Shown here: positions 42,938 to 51,247 of the stretch, piece after piece
Layout of the letters: the number at the start of each line of letters is the position of its first letter
Position numbering within the stretch: the stretch's first letter is position 1
NCBI RefSeq assembly: GCF_000712075.1
Contig: NZ_JONW01000006.1
Coordinates: 620,001 to 684,000 of the forward strand
DNA: 64,000 bases
Reading direction: 5' to 3'
Source of the DNA: Caulobacter sp. UNC358MFTsu5.1
GTDB lineage: Bacteria > Pseudomonadota > Alphaproteobacteria > Caulobacterales > Caulobacteraceae
Notes under the pieces: generated by a model
The model's input: only the letters and a program-made list of their open reading frames with translations
Told to the model about the DNA's origin: nothing
Database searches by the model: none
Translations under genes and position numbers: made by a program

Positions 42938-44203
42938 TTATGCTTCGGCGAGGGGCGAGAGCAGGCCAAACAGAGCCGCGCGGGCGCAGAGACCTCCAGC
43001 CTCGGCCGGCGGCGCGTCCGCGCAGAGGGCGCGGATCTCGTCGGCCGCGTTGACGGCGGCGGCGATGACCTGGGCGGCAAGGAAGGGATCGACGCGACGC
43101 ACGGCCCCCGCCGCGCTCGCATCCGAGACGACGCCGGCCAGATGCTGGGTCACGCGGGTCCACTGCAGCATGACCGCCTCGCCCAGGTGTTCGGGCAAGG
43201 CGCCCAGGACGACCGCGCGCAGCAGCGGCCCATCCTCGCCCGTCTGGAACGCCGTCAGCCCCGTGACGAGGCCCGCCACCTGGGCCCAGGGATCGTCGCT
43301 GGACGCTTGGGCCGCCCGCATGATCGCCCACATCGCCGCGAACGAACGCTCCGAGCAGGCGCGCACGACGTCGTCCTTGGACTGATGATGATGATAGACC
43401 GAGCCCTTGGTGACGTTGACCGCGGCGCCGATCCGGTCGACCGACGCGCCGCGATAGCCCAGTTGGTTGATGATCCGCGTGGCGGCTTGATAGAACGCCC
43501 AACGCTGCGCGGTCGGATCGGCGGGCAGCGCCGCGGCCACGATGGCGTTGACCGCATGGTCGGACGGCAAGGCGCGTTGCTCGCAAAGCCCGTCGGCGAC
43601 GATGTCGAACAGGCGGCGCGCGCAGCGCGGGTAGTCGCCAGGATCGACCTGACGCGACCAGGCGACGGCCCAGAACAGGTGGGTCAGGGCCAGCTGGGCC
43701 CGTCCGCGGCGGCGCGCCCTGTCCAGCGGCGGGGCGTCGGGCGCCTCGAACAGCTTGGCCGTGTCCCGAAGGAGGGCGGCGTAGAGCTCCACCACCTCCG
43801 GGCCCTGGGCCTCTCCCAGGGCCTGGAGACTGCTCAACATCACCAAGGGCGGCTCAAGGCCGGCGGCCTGTCGCCCCGCGCGCTCGAAGAAGAGCGCGTA
43901 AAGGGCTTCGACGCGCGCGCGCGCGCTCTGCGCCGCGCCGGCCTGGGCGACGAGGACGCGATAGGCCGCCAGGGTCTGGGACACGCAGGCGCTCGCCAAA
44001 TCCTCCTTGCGGCGGAAGTAATAGGTCAGGTTGGCCTTGGTCATGCCGACCGTGGCCGCGACATCGGCGAGCATGAGCCCATGCAGGCCGTGGGCGTTGA
44101 TCTCCTCGGAGGCGGCCGCGACGATCTCGGCCCGTCGGCGATCGCGGTTCGAGGTCGAATAGCGTCGCCGCGGCGGCGCCTCGCTCAGGCGGGTGTCGGT
44201 CAA
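42938..44203 (-). CDS. Tandem TetR regulator (two fused TetR units)
   Basis: 421 residues, twice the usual TetR size. The first unit has its HTH at about residues 24-70 (IVAAASEEINAHGLHGLMLA, DVAATVGMTKANLTYYFRRK). The second starts near residue 233 with ATRIINQLGYRGASVDRIGA then AVNVTKGSVYHHHQSKDDVV, and has its own ligand domain. A single chain would mimic a TetR dimer. Divergent from the TonB receptor operon (330 bp apart), its probable target. Confidence 0.9.
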   Translation of the reverse strand: MTDTRLSEAPPRRRYSTSNRDRRRAEIVAAASEEINAHGLHGLMLADVAATVGMTKANLTYYFRRKEDLASACVSQTLAAYRVLVAQAGAAQSARARVEALYALFFERAGRQAAGLEPPLVMLSSLQALGEAQGPEVVELYAALLRDTAKLFEAPDAPPLDRARRRGRAQLALTHLFWAVAWSRQVDPGDYPRCARRLFDIVADGLCEQRALPSDHAVNAIVAAALPADPTAQRWAFYQAATRIINQLGYRGASVDRIGAAVNVTKGSVYHHHQSKDDVVRACSERSFAAMWAIMRAAQASSDDPWAQVAGLVTGLTAFQTGEDGPLLRAVVLGALPEHLGEAVMLQWTRVTQHLAGVVSDASAAGAVRRVDPFLAAQVIAAAVNAADEIRALCADAPPAEAGGLCARAALFGLLSPLAEA

Positions 44204-44533
44204 GGCTCAGATCCTGTGGGCGGTCGGCCTCCACATACCCGCAGTTGCGATTTTCTGAAAGTCGGAGCTCTGCCTGAACGGGCGGGCCGGGTCGCCCTGC
44301 TTAAGGCGTAGTTCTGTCCATACCGCCAGGAAGGCAATCGGAACTGTGCGATGTCCCTGACGATTTTCACTCAGGTTTTCCTGTGATTCTTCGTGAGAGT
44401 CCGGGATATCGGGGCCGCTAAAACATACCCTAAATAAAAATATTTGACGGGAGCGCGGAGGTCCGCATAGCTTGGCCTAAAGCCGGTCGGCCGCGACCGA
44501 TACGGCAAAGAAAATTTTAGGGAGGATGCGACG
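44204..44533. other. Divergent control region of the sulfatase operon
   Basis: 330 bp between the double TetR and the TonB receptor, AT-richer than its flanks from 44400 to 44520. It contains the promoter described separately and AAATA-AAAA-TATTT (44432-44445), a small inverted repeat overlapping the -35 that could be an operator. Confidence 0.5.
44444..44472 (+). promoter_or_regulatory. Sigma-70-type promoter of the TonB receptor operon
   Basis: -35 TTGACG (44444-44449) and -10 ATAGCT (44467-44472) with a 17-bp spacer, about 60 bases before the receptor start. The inverted repeat overlapping the -35 would suit repression by the divergent TetR protein. Confidence 0.5.
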
Positions 44534-47017
44534 TTGCAAGCGAGGACTTCGAGAACAGCCGCATGGCGGTGTGGTGCGGCCGTGGCCGCGCTCTCGGCCT
44601 GCCCGGTGGGCGGTGAGGCGCTGGCGTTCCAATCGGCCCAGGCCGATCCGGGCCAGTTGGGCGAGGTCGTCGTCACCGCGCGTCGGCGCGATGAACTGTT
44701 GCGCGACGTGCCCGCGGCGATCACCGCCATCACCCAGGACCAGGCTTCCGTCCTGGCCCTGGATCGAACCGAGGACTACCTGCGCCAGGTCCCCAGCGCG
44801 ACCCTCGTGACCTCGGGACCGGAATACATGAACGACATCACCATCCGGGGACAGGGCGGCGGGCGCCTGGCGTTCTCGGAGACGGCCACGGGGCTCTTTC
44901 GCGACGGCATGTACGCCGCGGGCGGCGGCTTTGGCGGCCGCTCGCTCAATCGCATGGACCTGTTCGACGCCGCCCGCGTGGAGGTGATGCGCGGGCCCCA
45001 AGGCGCCCTGTTTGGCCGCAACTCGGTCGGCGGCGCGATCAATGTGATCACCAACGAGCCGGGCACGGGCGGGACGCGGATCACCGCCCGCTACAGCGAT
45101 CCGGACCGCCGCGATTTCGAAGGCGTGGTGGATCTGCCGATCGGCCAGTCGTACGGCGTGCGGTTGGGCGCGTACGCCATGCGGCAGGACGACGGTTTCG
45201 TTCACGACGCGGCGAGCGGCGCGGCGATCGACAAGCAGAGCGCGTCGGGCGCGCGCCTGGCGGCCAAGGCCAGGCCGAGCGACAGCCTGAGCCTTGGGCT
45301 GGTCTGGGAATACTCGACCAGCAAGGCGCCGTCCTTCGCCAGCCTGGGCCACCGCCCCACCCGCATCGACGGCGCGATCCTCGACCCCAGCCCCTTCCTG
45401 CGGGCAGGCATGAACCGCAACGGCGTGGCCAAGATCGACGAGAACCTGGTGATGCTGAAGGCCGACTGGGTGCTCGGCCCGGCCGACCTGACGGTGCGGA
45501 TCGCCCGCACGGATCGTGACGGCGGTCGCTTCAACGAGGACGGCGATCATTTCAACGGGACCACCGGCGTCGACGTCGCGCCCGGACCCACCGTGCTCTA
45601 CCAGGATACAGCCGGCTTCCAGGACGAGACCTACGGCCAGACCGCGGGGCAGGCCTACCTGAAATCCAATTCCGGCGGCCGCCTCAGCTGGCTGGTCGGC
45701 GTGGAGGTCATCGAGTCGACGAGCGACGTGGTGACGCAGGCCCGCTATTGCCCCGACTACACGGGCGCGGCGCTTCCCCTGACGACGGGCTGCGTCGTCG
45801 GCCTGGCCGGGACCTTCACGCCGCCGACCGCCGCGGGCTCCGCCGCCGGAACCCTGGCCCGCTCCACGGGGCGGCTGGGCGCCAACCACGACGCCTTCAG
45901 CGAGAAACTGACCTCCTATTCGCTGTTTGGATCGCTCGACTACCATCTGACCGAAGACCTCACGCTTGGCGCGGAACTGCGCGTACAGTCCGACGACAAA
46001 CGCTTCGGCTTCGAGCGCTATTCGGAAGACCCGCTGGTCTATTTCGGCGCCGGCGCGCCGCCTCCCGGCCTGATGGCGCCGATCACGGTCGATCCGGACG
46101 GGGCGGGCCCGCTCCCGGCCGCGCCGGTGCAGTTCTGCCCGCCCGGCCTGACCGCGCCAAACTGCGCGCCGGGACTTGAGACGGCTCGACTCCAGGCCGG
46201 CCGTTCCTGGACGGTGTGGACGCCGGCGGCGACCCTGCGCTGGGCCTACGCGCCCGGCCAGAACGCTTTCCTTCGCTTGGCCACCGGCTACCGGCCAGGC
46301 GGGTTCAACACCAACCTGGCGCCCAACACCGCTCGCGCCTCGCTCGCCGAGGGTCTGCTCTACGATCCCGAGTACGCCTATTCCTACGAAGCCGGCTGGA
46401 AGGGGGACTTGTTCGGCGGCTTCCTGCGCGGCGAGGCGGCGGCCTTCTACGTCTGGACCAACCAGGTGCAAGTCGCCAGCGCCCCGTCGGCGACCTCGCG
46501 CGGCTTTGTGCTGCAGAACGCCGGCGACGCCCATGTTTATGGCCTCGAGCTCGAGGTGCGGCGGGTGCAGCCGATCGGCCGGGGTCGATTGACCTTGAGC
46601 CTGGGCTACTCGACCCAGGACGGCGCGTTCGAGCCTGGCGCGCGATCGCTTTCGGATCTCAACGGCGACGGCGTCCCCGAGCTGATCGACCTGGACGGCA
46701 AGCAGCCGCCGCGCCTGCGCGACTATCAGGCCACGCTGAACATGCTCTACAGCCGGCCGCTGTCGGCGGGCCTGAACGGCTTTGTCAGCGCCAGCGGCCA
46801 GTTCGCCCACGGCGGCTTCCAGAACCCGCCCAACACGATCGGCTATCCCGGCTACAATCTGTTCGACGCGCGCCTGGGGCTGCGCGCTCAGGGGTGGCAG
46901 GCGTCCCTCTTCGGGCGAAACCTGGGCGACCAGACCTACGTCCTCAACAACGTCTCCAACAACAACTACTGGAGCCAGCCGCGCGTCGTGGGCGTCGAGC
47001 TGACCTTCAAGCGCTGA
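44534..47017 (+). CDS. TonB-dependent receptor
   Basis: 827 residues from a TTG at 44534 with a GGGAGGA ribosome site. A signal is followed by TonB box/plug start GQLGEVVVTARRRDELLRDV. Plug motifs are DITIRGQGG, RVEVMRGPQGALFGRNSVGG and AINVITNEPG. The beta-barrel ends PRVVGVELTFKR with the typical YVLNNVSNNNYWSQPRVVGV terminal region. Caulobacterales-type large receptor; first gene of the operon with a hydrolase and sulfatase, so it probably imports their substrate or product. Confidence 0.93.
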   Translation: MQARTSRTAAWRCGAAVAALSACPVGGEALAFQSAQADPGQLGEVVVTARRRDELLRDVPAAITAITQDQASVLALDRTEDYLRQVPSATLVTSGPEYMNDITIRGQGGGRLAFSETATGLFRDGMYAAGGGFGGRSLNRMDLFDAARVEVMRGPQGALFGRNSVGGAINVITNEPGTGGTRITARYSDPDRRDFEGVVDLPIGQSYGVRLGAYAMRQDDGFVHDAASGAAIDKQSASGARLAAKARPSDSLSLGLVWEYSTSKAPSFASLGHRPTRIDGAILDPSPFLRAGMNRNGVAKIDENLVMLKADWVLGPADLTVRIARTDRDGGRFNEDGDHFNGTTGVDVAPGPTVLYQDTAGFQDETYGQTAGQAYLKSNSGGRLSWLVGVEVIESTSDVVTQARYCPDYTGAALPLTTGCVVGLAGTFTPPTAAGSAAGTLARSTGRLGANHDAFSEKLTSYSLFGSLDYHLTEDLTLGAELRVQSDDKRFGFERYSEDPLVYFGAGAPPPGLMAPITVDPDGAGPLPAAPVQFCPPGLTAPNCAPGLETARLQAGRSWTVWTPAATLRWAYAPGQNAFLRLATGYRPGGFNTNLAPNTARASLAEGLLYDPEYAYSYEAGWKGDLFGGFLRGEAAAFYVWTNQVQVASAPSATSRGFVLQNAGDAHVYGLELEVRRVQPIGRGRLTLSLGYSTQDGAFEPGARSLSDLNGDGVPELIDLDGKQPPRLRDYQATLNMLYSRPLSAGLNGFVSASGQFAHGGFQNPPNTIGYPGYNLFDARLGLRAQGWQASLFGRNLGDQTYVLNNVSNNNYWSQPRVVGVELTFKR

Positions 47018-47028
47018 GCTACCTCCCT

Positions 47029-47064
47029 GGCGGTCGCCGGCGATCCGGCGGCCGCCGCCTTTTT
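47029..47064 (+). terminator. Terminator or attenuator between receptor and hydrolase genes
   Basis: 12-bp stem (47029-47040 / 47045-47056, one G-T wobble) with loop CGAT, followed by GCC and TTTTT (47060-47064). It starts 12 bases after the receptor stop and ends 12 bases before the hydrolase start. It would let the receptor be made in excess over the downstream enzymes. Confidence 0.7.
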
Positions 47065-47076
47065 CCATGGTTTCCC

Positions 47077-48159
47077 ATGCACGATCTTGATCCTTCCTGG
47101 CCAGGACCGACGCTGAACCGGCGCGGCCTGATGCTGACCGGCCTGGCGGCGATGGCGGCCGGCTGCGCCAGCGCCGCGCCGCGCGCTTCGGACGGCGCGG
47201 CCGACGCGCTGGTGCAGCGTTTCCTCGACGCCTCGGGCCTGGCCGACTGTTCGATCACCGTGATGCGTGGCGAGCAGGCCCTCTACACCCGCTATCGCGG
47301 AGGCTATGGCCCCGGCACGCTCGTGCCGATCGCTTCGGCCTCAAAGTGGATGGTCGGCGCCACGATCATGACCCTGGTCGACGACGGTCTGCTGTCGCTC
47401 CAGGCGCCGATCGGCGACTACGTGCCGGGCCTGCCGGAGGCCTACGCGGCCCTGCGGCTGGATCAGCTGATGTCGTTCACGGCCGGCCTGCCGGGCCTGC
47501 GCGAGTTCATCGAGCTCAGGCAGCCGGCCGACATCAGCCTGACGGAGTCGGCCCAGCGGGCGGCCCGCACCCCGCTGGCCAATCCGCCCGGCGCCCAGTT
47601 CGACTACGGCGGACCTAACCTGCAGTTTGTGGGCGCGGCGGCCGAACAGGTGACCGGCAAGACCTGGAGCCTCCTTTTCGCCGAACGCTTGGCCGGGCCG
47701 CTGGGCATGCGCGCGACGCTCTGGGGGCGCGTGCGCCAGGCGCCCGATCCCAAGGCGCCGGTCGCCAACCCCGTCTTGCAGGGCGGGGCCTGGACGACCC
47801 TGCCCGACCATGCCGCCTTCCTGACGATGATCGCCCAGGACGGGGTGCTGCAGGGGCGCCGGGTCCTGTCGAGCGCGGCGGTGCTGGCCATGGACACGGT
47901 GATGACCACCGGGGTGCGCAAGGGCATGTCCCTGCCGGGCAACGTGGCCGGGCAGGGCGAGTACATGATCGCCCACTGGTGCGAGCGACTGGAGGGCGCG
48001 CGCTGCACCCTGTCGTCCAGCCCCGGCGCGTTCGGGGCCTATCCCTGGATCGATCGGCGGGCGAATCTTCATGGGGTGCTCCTGGTGCAGGACCAGCGGC
48101 CGCGCATCGCCGCCGCGGAGTTCGCGCTGCGCGACGGCCTCACGGAGCTCTTCCAATGA
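47077..48159 (+). CDS. Serine hydrolase (beta-lactamase / class C family)
   Basis: 360 residues. Twin-arginine-like start NRRGLMLTGLAAMAAGCASA with a possible lipobox (AAGC, Cys30). The SxxK motif S87-A-S-K90 (PIASASKWM) and the second motif region FDYGGPNLQFVG (YGG-N) are present. Family members include esterases, D-aminopeptidases and carboxypeptidases; this one is likely an envelope esterase. The stop overlaps the next gene by ATGA. Confidence 0.87.
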   Translation: MHDLDPSWPGPTLNRRGLMLTGLAAMAAGCASAAPRASDGAADALVQRFLDASGLADCSITVMRGEQALYTRYRGGYGPGTLVPIASASKWMVGATIMTLVDDGLLSLQAPIGDYVPGLPEAYAALRLDQLMSFTAGLPGLREFIELRQPADISLTESAQRAARTPLANPPGAQFDYGGPNLQFVGAAAEQVTGKTWSLLFAERLAGPLGMRATLWGRVRQAPDPKAPVANPVLQGGAWTTLPDHAAFLTMIAQDGVLQGRRVLSSAAVLAMDTVMTTGVRKGMSLPGNVAGQGEYMIAHWCERLEGARCTLSSSPGAFGAYPWIDRRANLHGVLLVQDQRPRIAAAEFALRDGLTELFQ

Positions 48160-49448
48160 CCGCCGCCGCGCCCGACCTGCAGGCGCTGCGCGCCGCCGCG
48201 CGCACCGCCTGGCTCTACGCCCTGCCGCTGATCGAGCTGGCCTCCACACGGGCCCGATCGCTGGCCCAGGGTTTGCCGCTGAACACCTTCGGCCACCGCG
48301 CCACCCTGGCCGACCACCGGGCCCGGGCCGTGACCACGCCCAACAACGACACGCTCTACTCGACGGCGCAGGTCGACCTGTCGCGCGGCCCCGTCAGCAT
48401 CGCCATACCCCGCACGGCCGACCGCTACTTCTCCCTGGCCCTGATGGACGCCTACACCAACAACTTCGCGGTGCTGGGCACGCGGACCACGGGCGGCGAC
48501 TTTGCGGTCTTCACCCTGGTGGGGCCCAACGATGCGGCGACCGGACCCAATGTCGTCCGCGCGCCGACACCGCAGGTCTGGGCCCTGGCGCGCGTCTTGG
48601 TCGACGGCCCCGACGATCTTGAAGCGGCCAAGGCGATCCAAGGGCGCCTGGCCATTCAGGGGCCCGCCGCCGATCCGCCGGGCGGCCTGGTCGACCGCGG
48701 GGCGTCCTGGGAGCTTTATTTCGCCAGCGCCGCCAAGCTGATGGCGCTCAACCCGCCGCCGGTCACCGACTGGGCGGTCCTGGCGCGGATGGAGCCGCTG
48801 GGGCTGGGCGACTTTGATCCCGCGCGCTTTACGCCCGCCCAGGCCGCGGCCATCGCCGCCGGGGTGGAGGAGGCGCGCCGGGAGGTGCGCCGCGAGGATC
48901 TTGGCGGCAGGCTGCTGGTCGACGGGTGGTCCTACCCGCCCAGCCGCTTGGGCGACTTCGACCAGGCCTATGATCTGCGCGCCGCGGTGGCCCTGGCCGC
49001 CCTGGCGGCCCTGCCGCCGGCCGAGGCGATGTACATGCGGTCGGTGGGTGACCTGCCGGGCGGCATGCTCGACGGCGCCCGAAACTGGCGGCTGCACTTC
49101 GCGGCCGGCGCCCTGCCGCCGGTCGACGCTTTCTGGTCGCTGAGCCTCTACGAGGCTTCGGGCGACGGCCAGTTCTTCTTCGCCGACAATCGCCTTGGGC
49201 GCTACGCGATCGGCGACCGCACGCCCGGCCTCGTGCGCAACCGTGACGGTTCGCTCGACATCTGGATCGCAAACGCGCCGCCGAACGCCGAGCGCCAGGC
49301 CAACTGGCTGCCGGCTCCGTCCGCGCCGTTCGCCCTCTTCATGCGGGCCTATCTGCCGCGGCCCGAGCTGCTGGACGGTCGCTATCGCCTGCCGCCGATC
49401 GAGCCGGCGGGGCAAGCCCGCGCCAAACGCCCGGAGCGCCGATCATGA
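48156..49448 (+). CDS. DUF1254/DUF1214 domain protein
   Basis: 430 residues. N-terminal DUF1254: ALPLIELASTRARSLAQGLP, LADHRARAVTTPNNDTLYST, AQVDLSRGPVSIAIP. C-terminal DUF1214: FWSLSLYEASGDGQFFFADN then RYAIGDRTPGLVRNRDGSLD and IWIANAPP. Unusually, no signal peptide is visible at the N-terminus (MTAAAPDLQALRAAARTAWL). Function unknown; these proteins often accompany oxidative or degradative clusters. Coupled to both neighbours by 4-base overlaps. Confidence 0.88.
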   Translation: MTAAAPDLQALRAAARTAWLYALPLIELASTRARSLAQGLPLNTFGHRATLADHRARAVTTPNNDTLYSTAQVDLSRGPVSIAIPRTADRYFSLALMDAYTNNFAVLGTRTTGGDFAVFTLVGPNDAATGPNVVRAPTPQVWALARVLVDGPDDLEAAKAIQGRLAIQGPAADPPGGLVDRGASWELYFASAAKLMALNPPPVTDWAVLARMEPLGLGDFDPARFTPAQAAAIAAGVEEARREVRREDLGGRLLVDGWSYPPSRLGDFDQAYDLRAAVALAALAALPPAEAMYMRSVGDLPGGMLDGARNWRLHFAAGALPPVDAFWSLSLYEASGDGQFFFADNRLGRYAIGDRTPGLVRNRDGSLDIWIANAPPNAERQANWLPAPSAPFALFMRAYLPRPELLDGRYRLPPIEPAGQARAKRPERRS

Positions 49449-50926
49449 GACGACTGGCCCTTTTGACCGCCGCCGCCCTGGCGCTGAGCGCCTGCGCCCA
49501 GGACACCGGCCGCGCCTCGCAGACTCCCCGGCCGCGCCTGGCCGCCAGCGAGCGTGTTCGCCCCAACATCATCGTCATCATGGCTGACGACCTTGGCTAT
49601 TCGGACGTGTCGACCTATCCCGGCGGCCGCATTCCCACGCCCAATATCGACCGGCTCGGCGGCGAGGGCGTGGTCTTCACCGAAGGCTATGTCACAGCCC
49701 CCATCTGCTCGCCCTCGCGGGCGGGCCTGATGACCGGGCGCTATCAGGAGCGGTTCGGCTTCGAGTACAACAACGGCCCCGACACCCGCGACGCGGCCGA
49801 GCACCTGGGCCTGGCGCCCGATGAGATCACGCTGGCCCAGGTGATGCGTGGCGGCGGCTACAGGACCGCCGCCATCGGCAAGTGGCACCTGGGCTGGAAC
49901 GACGAGCATTACCCCACCCGCCGAGGTTTCGACGAGTGGTGGGGCTTCCTGGCGGGCCAGAGCAACTACATCGACCCGCGCGATCCCAAGGCGATCAACG
50001 TCGTGCCGCCCCCGGCCCCCGGCGCGCCGATGACCAGCATCGTACAACCCTACGACAAGACCAGCCGCTTCACCCAGGTGATCACCGGACCCGACCGCCA
50101 GGTCGTCGATGTCGGCGACCGATACCTGACCGAGGAGATCACCGCCCAGGCCATCGGCTTCATCGATCGCAACAAGGACCGGCCCTTCTTCCTGCACCTG
50201 GCCTACAACGCGCCCCACACGCCTCTGCAGACGACCAAGAAGTACTACGACCGGTTCCCCGACATCGCCAATTCCCGCGACCGGGTCTATGCGGCCATGG
50301 TCAGCGCCCTGGACGACGGCGTGGGCGCGGTGGTGGACCACCTCGACAGGGTCGGGCTTGGCGACAACACCATCGTCATCTTCATGAGCGACAACGGCTG
50401 CGCGGCCTATGTGCCGGGACTCTGCAGCGCCCAGACGTTGTCGGGCGGCAAGCTGACCATGCTTGAGGGCGGGGTGCGCGTGCCGTTCATGATGCGCTGG
50501 CCCCGTCGCATCAAGCCGCACACCGTGCACACCGCGCCGATCTCGAGCCTGGACGTCTTCCCGACCGTGGTGAGGGCGGCCGGCTTGAAGTCGCCGCCGC
50601 GCCCCTATGACGGCAAGGATCTCATGATCCAGGTCGCGGACGGGGCGGTGTGGTCGCGCCGACCGCTCTACTGGCGCTCGACGCCGATCCGCGCGGTGCG
50701 CGAGGGCGACTGGAAGTATCTCGAGACCTATGACGGCGAGCGGCTGCTCTACGACCTGAAGGCCGATCCGCGCGAGACGGTCAACCTGGCCTCCCGCGAA
50801 CCGCAACGCGTCCAGGCCCTCAGGTCCAAGCTCGACGCCTGGGAGAGCGACAAGGTCGCGCCCGCCTGGAAGCCCCGGTTCGTCGAGTTCGACTTCGCCG
50901 GCCGCCATTTCAAGTATCAACCCTGA
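49445..50926 (+). CDS. Sulfatase (type I, formylglycine-dependent) lipoprotein
   Basis: 493 residues. Signal with lipobox LSAC (Cys17), then PNIIVIMADDLGYSD with metal-binding Asp48 and Asp49. Cys88 in CSPSRAGLMTGRY is the residue matured to formylglycine. Later motifs are GKWHLG, HTPLQTTKKYY and IFMSDNGC with metal ligands. Full-length arylsulfatase or choline/steryl-sulfatase type. Needs a formylglycine-generating enzyme encoded elsewhere. Probably hydrolyses a sulfate ester outside the cytoplasm. Confidence 0.95.
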   Translation: MRRLALLTAAALALSACAQDTGRASQTPRPRLAASERVRPNIIVIMADDLGYSDVSTYPGGRIPTPNIDRLGGEGVVFTEGYVTAPICSPSRAGLMTGRYQERFGFEYNNGPDTRDAAEHLGLAPDEITLAQVMRGGGYRTAAIGKWHLGWNDEHYPTRRGFDEWWGFLAGQSNYIDPRDPKAINVVPPPAPGAPMTSIVQPYDKTSRFTQVITGPDRQVVDVGDRYLTEEITAQAIGFIDRNKDRPFFLHLAYNAPHTPLQTTKKYYDRFPDIANSRDRVYAAMVSALDDGVGAVVDHLDRVGLGDNTIVIFMSDNGCAAYVPGLCSAQTLSGGKLTMLEGGVRVPFMMRWPRRIKPHTVHTAPISSLDVFPTVVRAAGLKSPPRPYDGKDLMIQVADGAVWSRRPLYWRSTPIRAVREGDWKYLETYDGERLLYDLKADPRETVNLASREPQRVQALRSKLDAWESDKVAPAWKPRFVEFDFAGRHFKYQP

Positions 50927-50938
50927 AGGACACAGATC

Positions 50939-51247
50939 ATGCGCAACACCATCATCGCGGCCGGCGCGTTCGCGACCCTCCTGACCTGCGGCCCGGGCGC
51001 GCCGGCCATGGCCCAGATCCCGGACGTGGAGCCGATCTTCAAGACCTGGGACACCAATGGCGACGGCCATCTGACCAAGGGCGAGTGGCTGGCCGCGGGT
51101 CGCCAGGAGGAGGGCTTCGTGCGTGTCGACACCGATCGCGACGGCAAGGTGAGCCTGGCCGAACTCAAGGCCGCGGTCGCCAAGATGCAAGGCGAGCAGG
51201 ATCCGCCCTCGCGCGGCGGCGCCGGCGCGCCGGACAAGCGTCCGTGA
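50939..51247 (+). CDS. Small secreted EF-hand protein
   Basis: 102 residues. The signal ends AMA/Q, followed by two EF-hand loops, DTNGDGHLTKGEW and DTDRDGKVSLAEL, and a short disordered tail. Likely a calcium-binding periplasmic protein; sulfatases need calcium, which may explain its place in the operon. The stop overlaps the next gene in a GTGA. Confidence 0.87.
   Translation: MRNTIIAAGAFATLLTCGPGAPAMAQIPDVEPIFKTWDTNGDGHLTKGEWLAAGRQEEGFVRVDTDRDGKVSLAELKAAVAKMQGEQDPPSRGGAGAPDKRP

Noticed and set aside
44477..47068. 863-codon minus-strand frame
   Set aside because: Exact antisense of the TonB receptor gene with repetitive low-complexity product.
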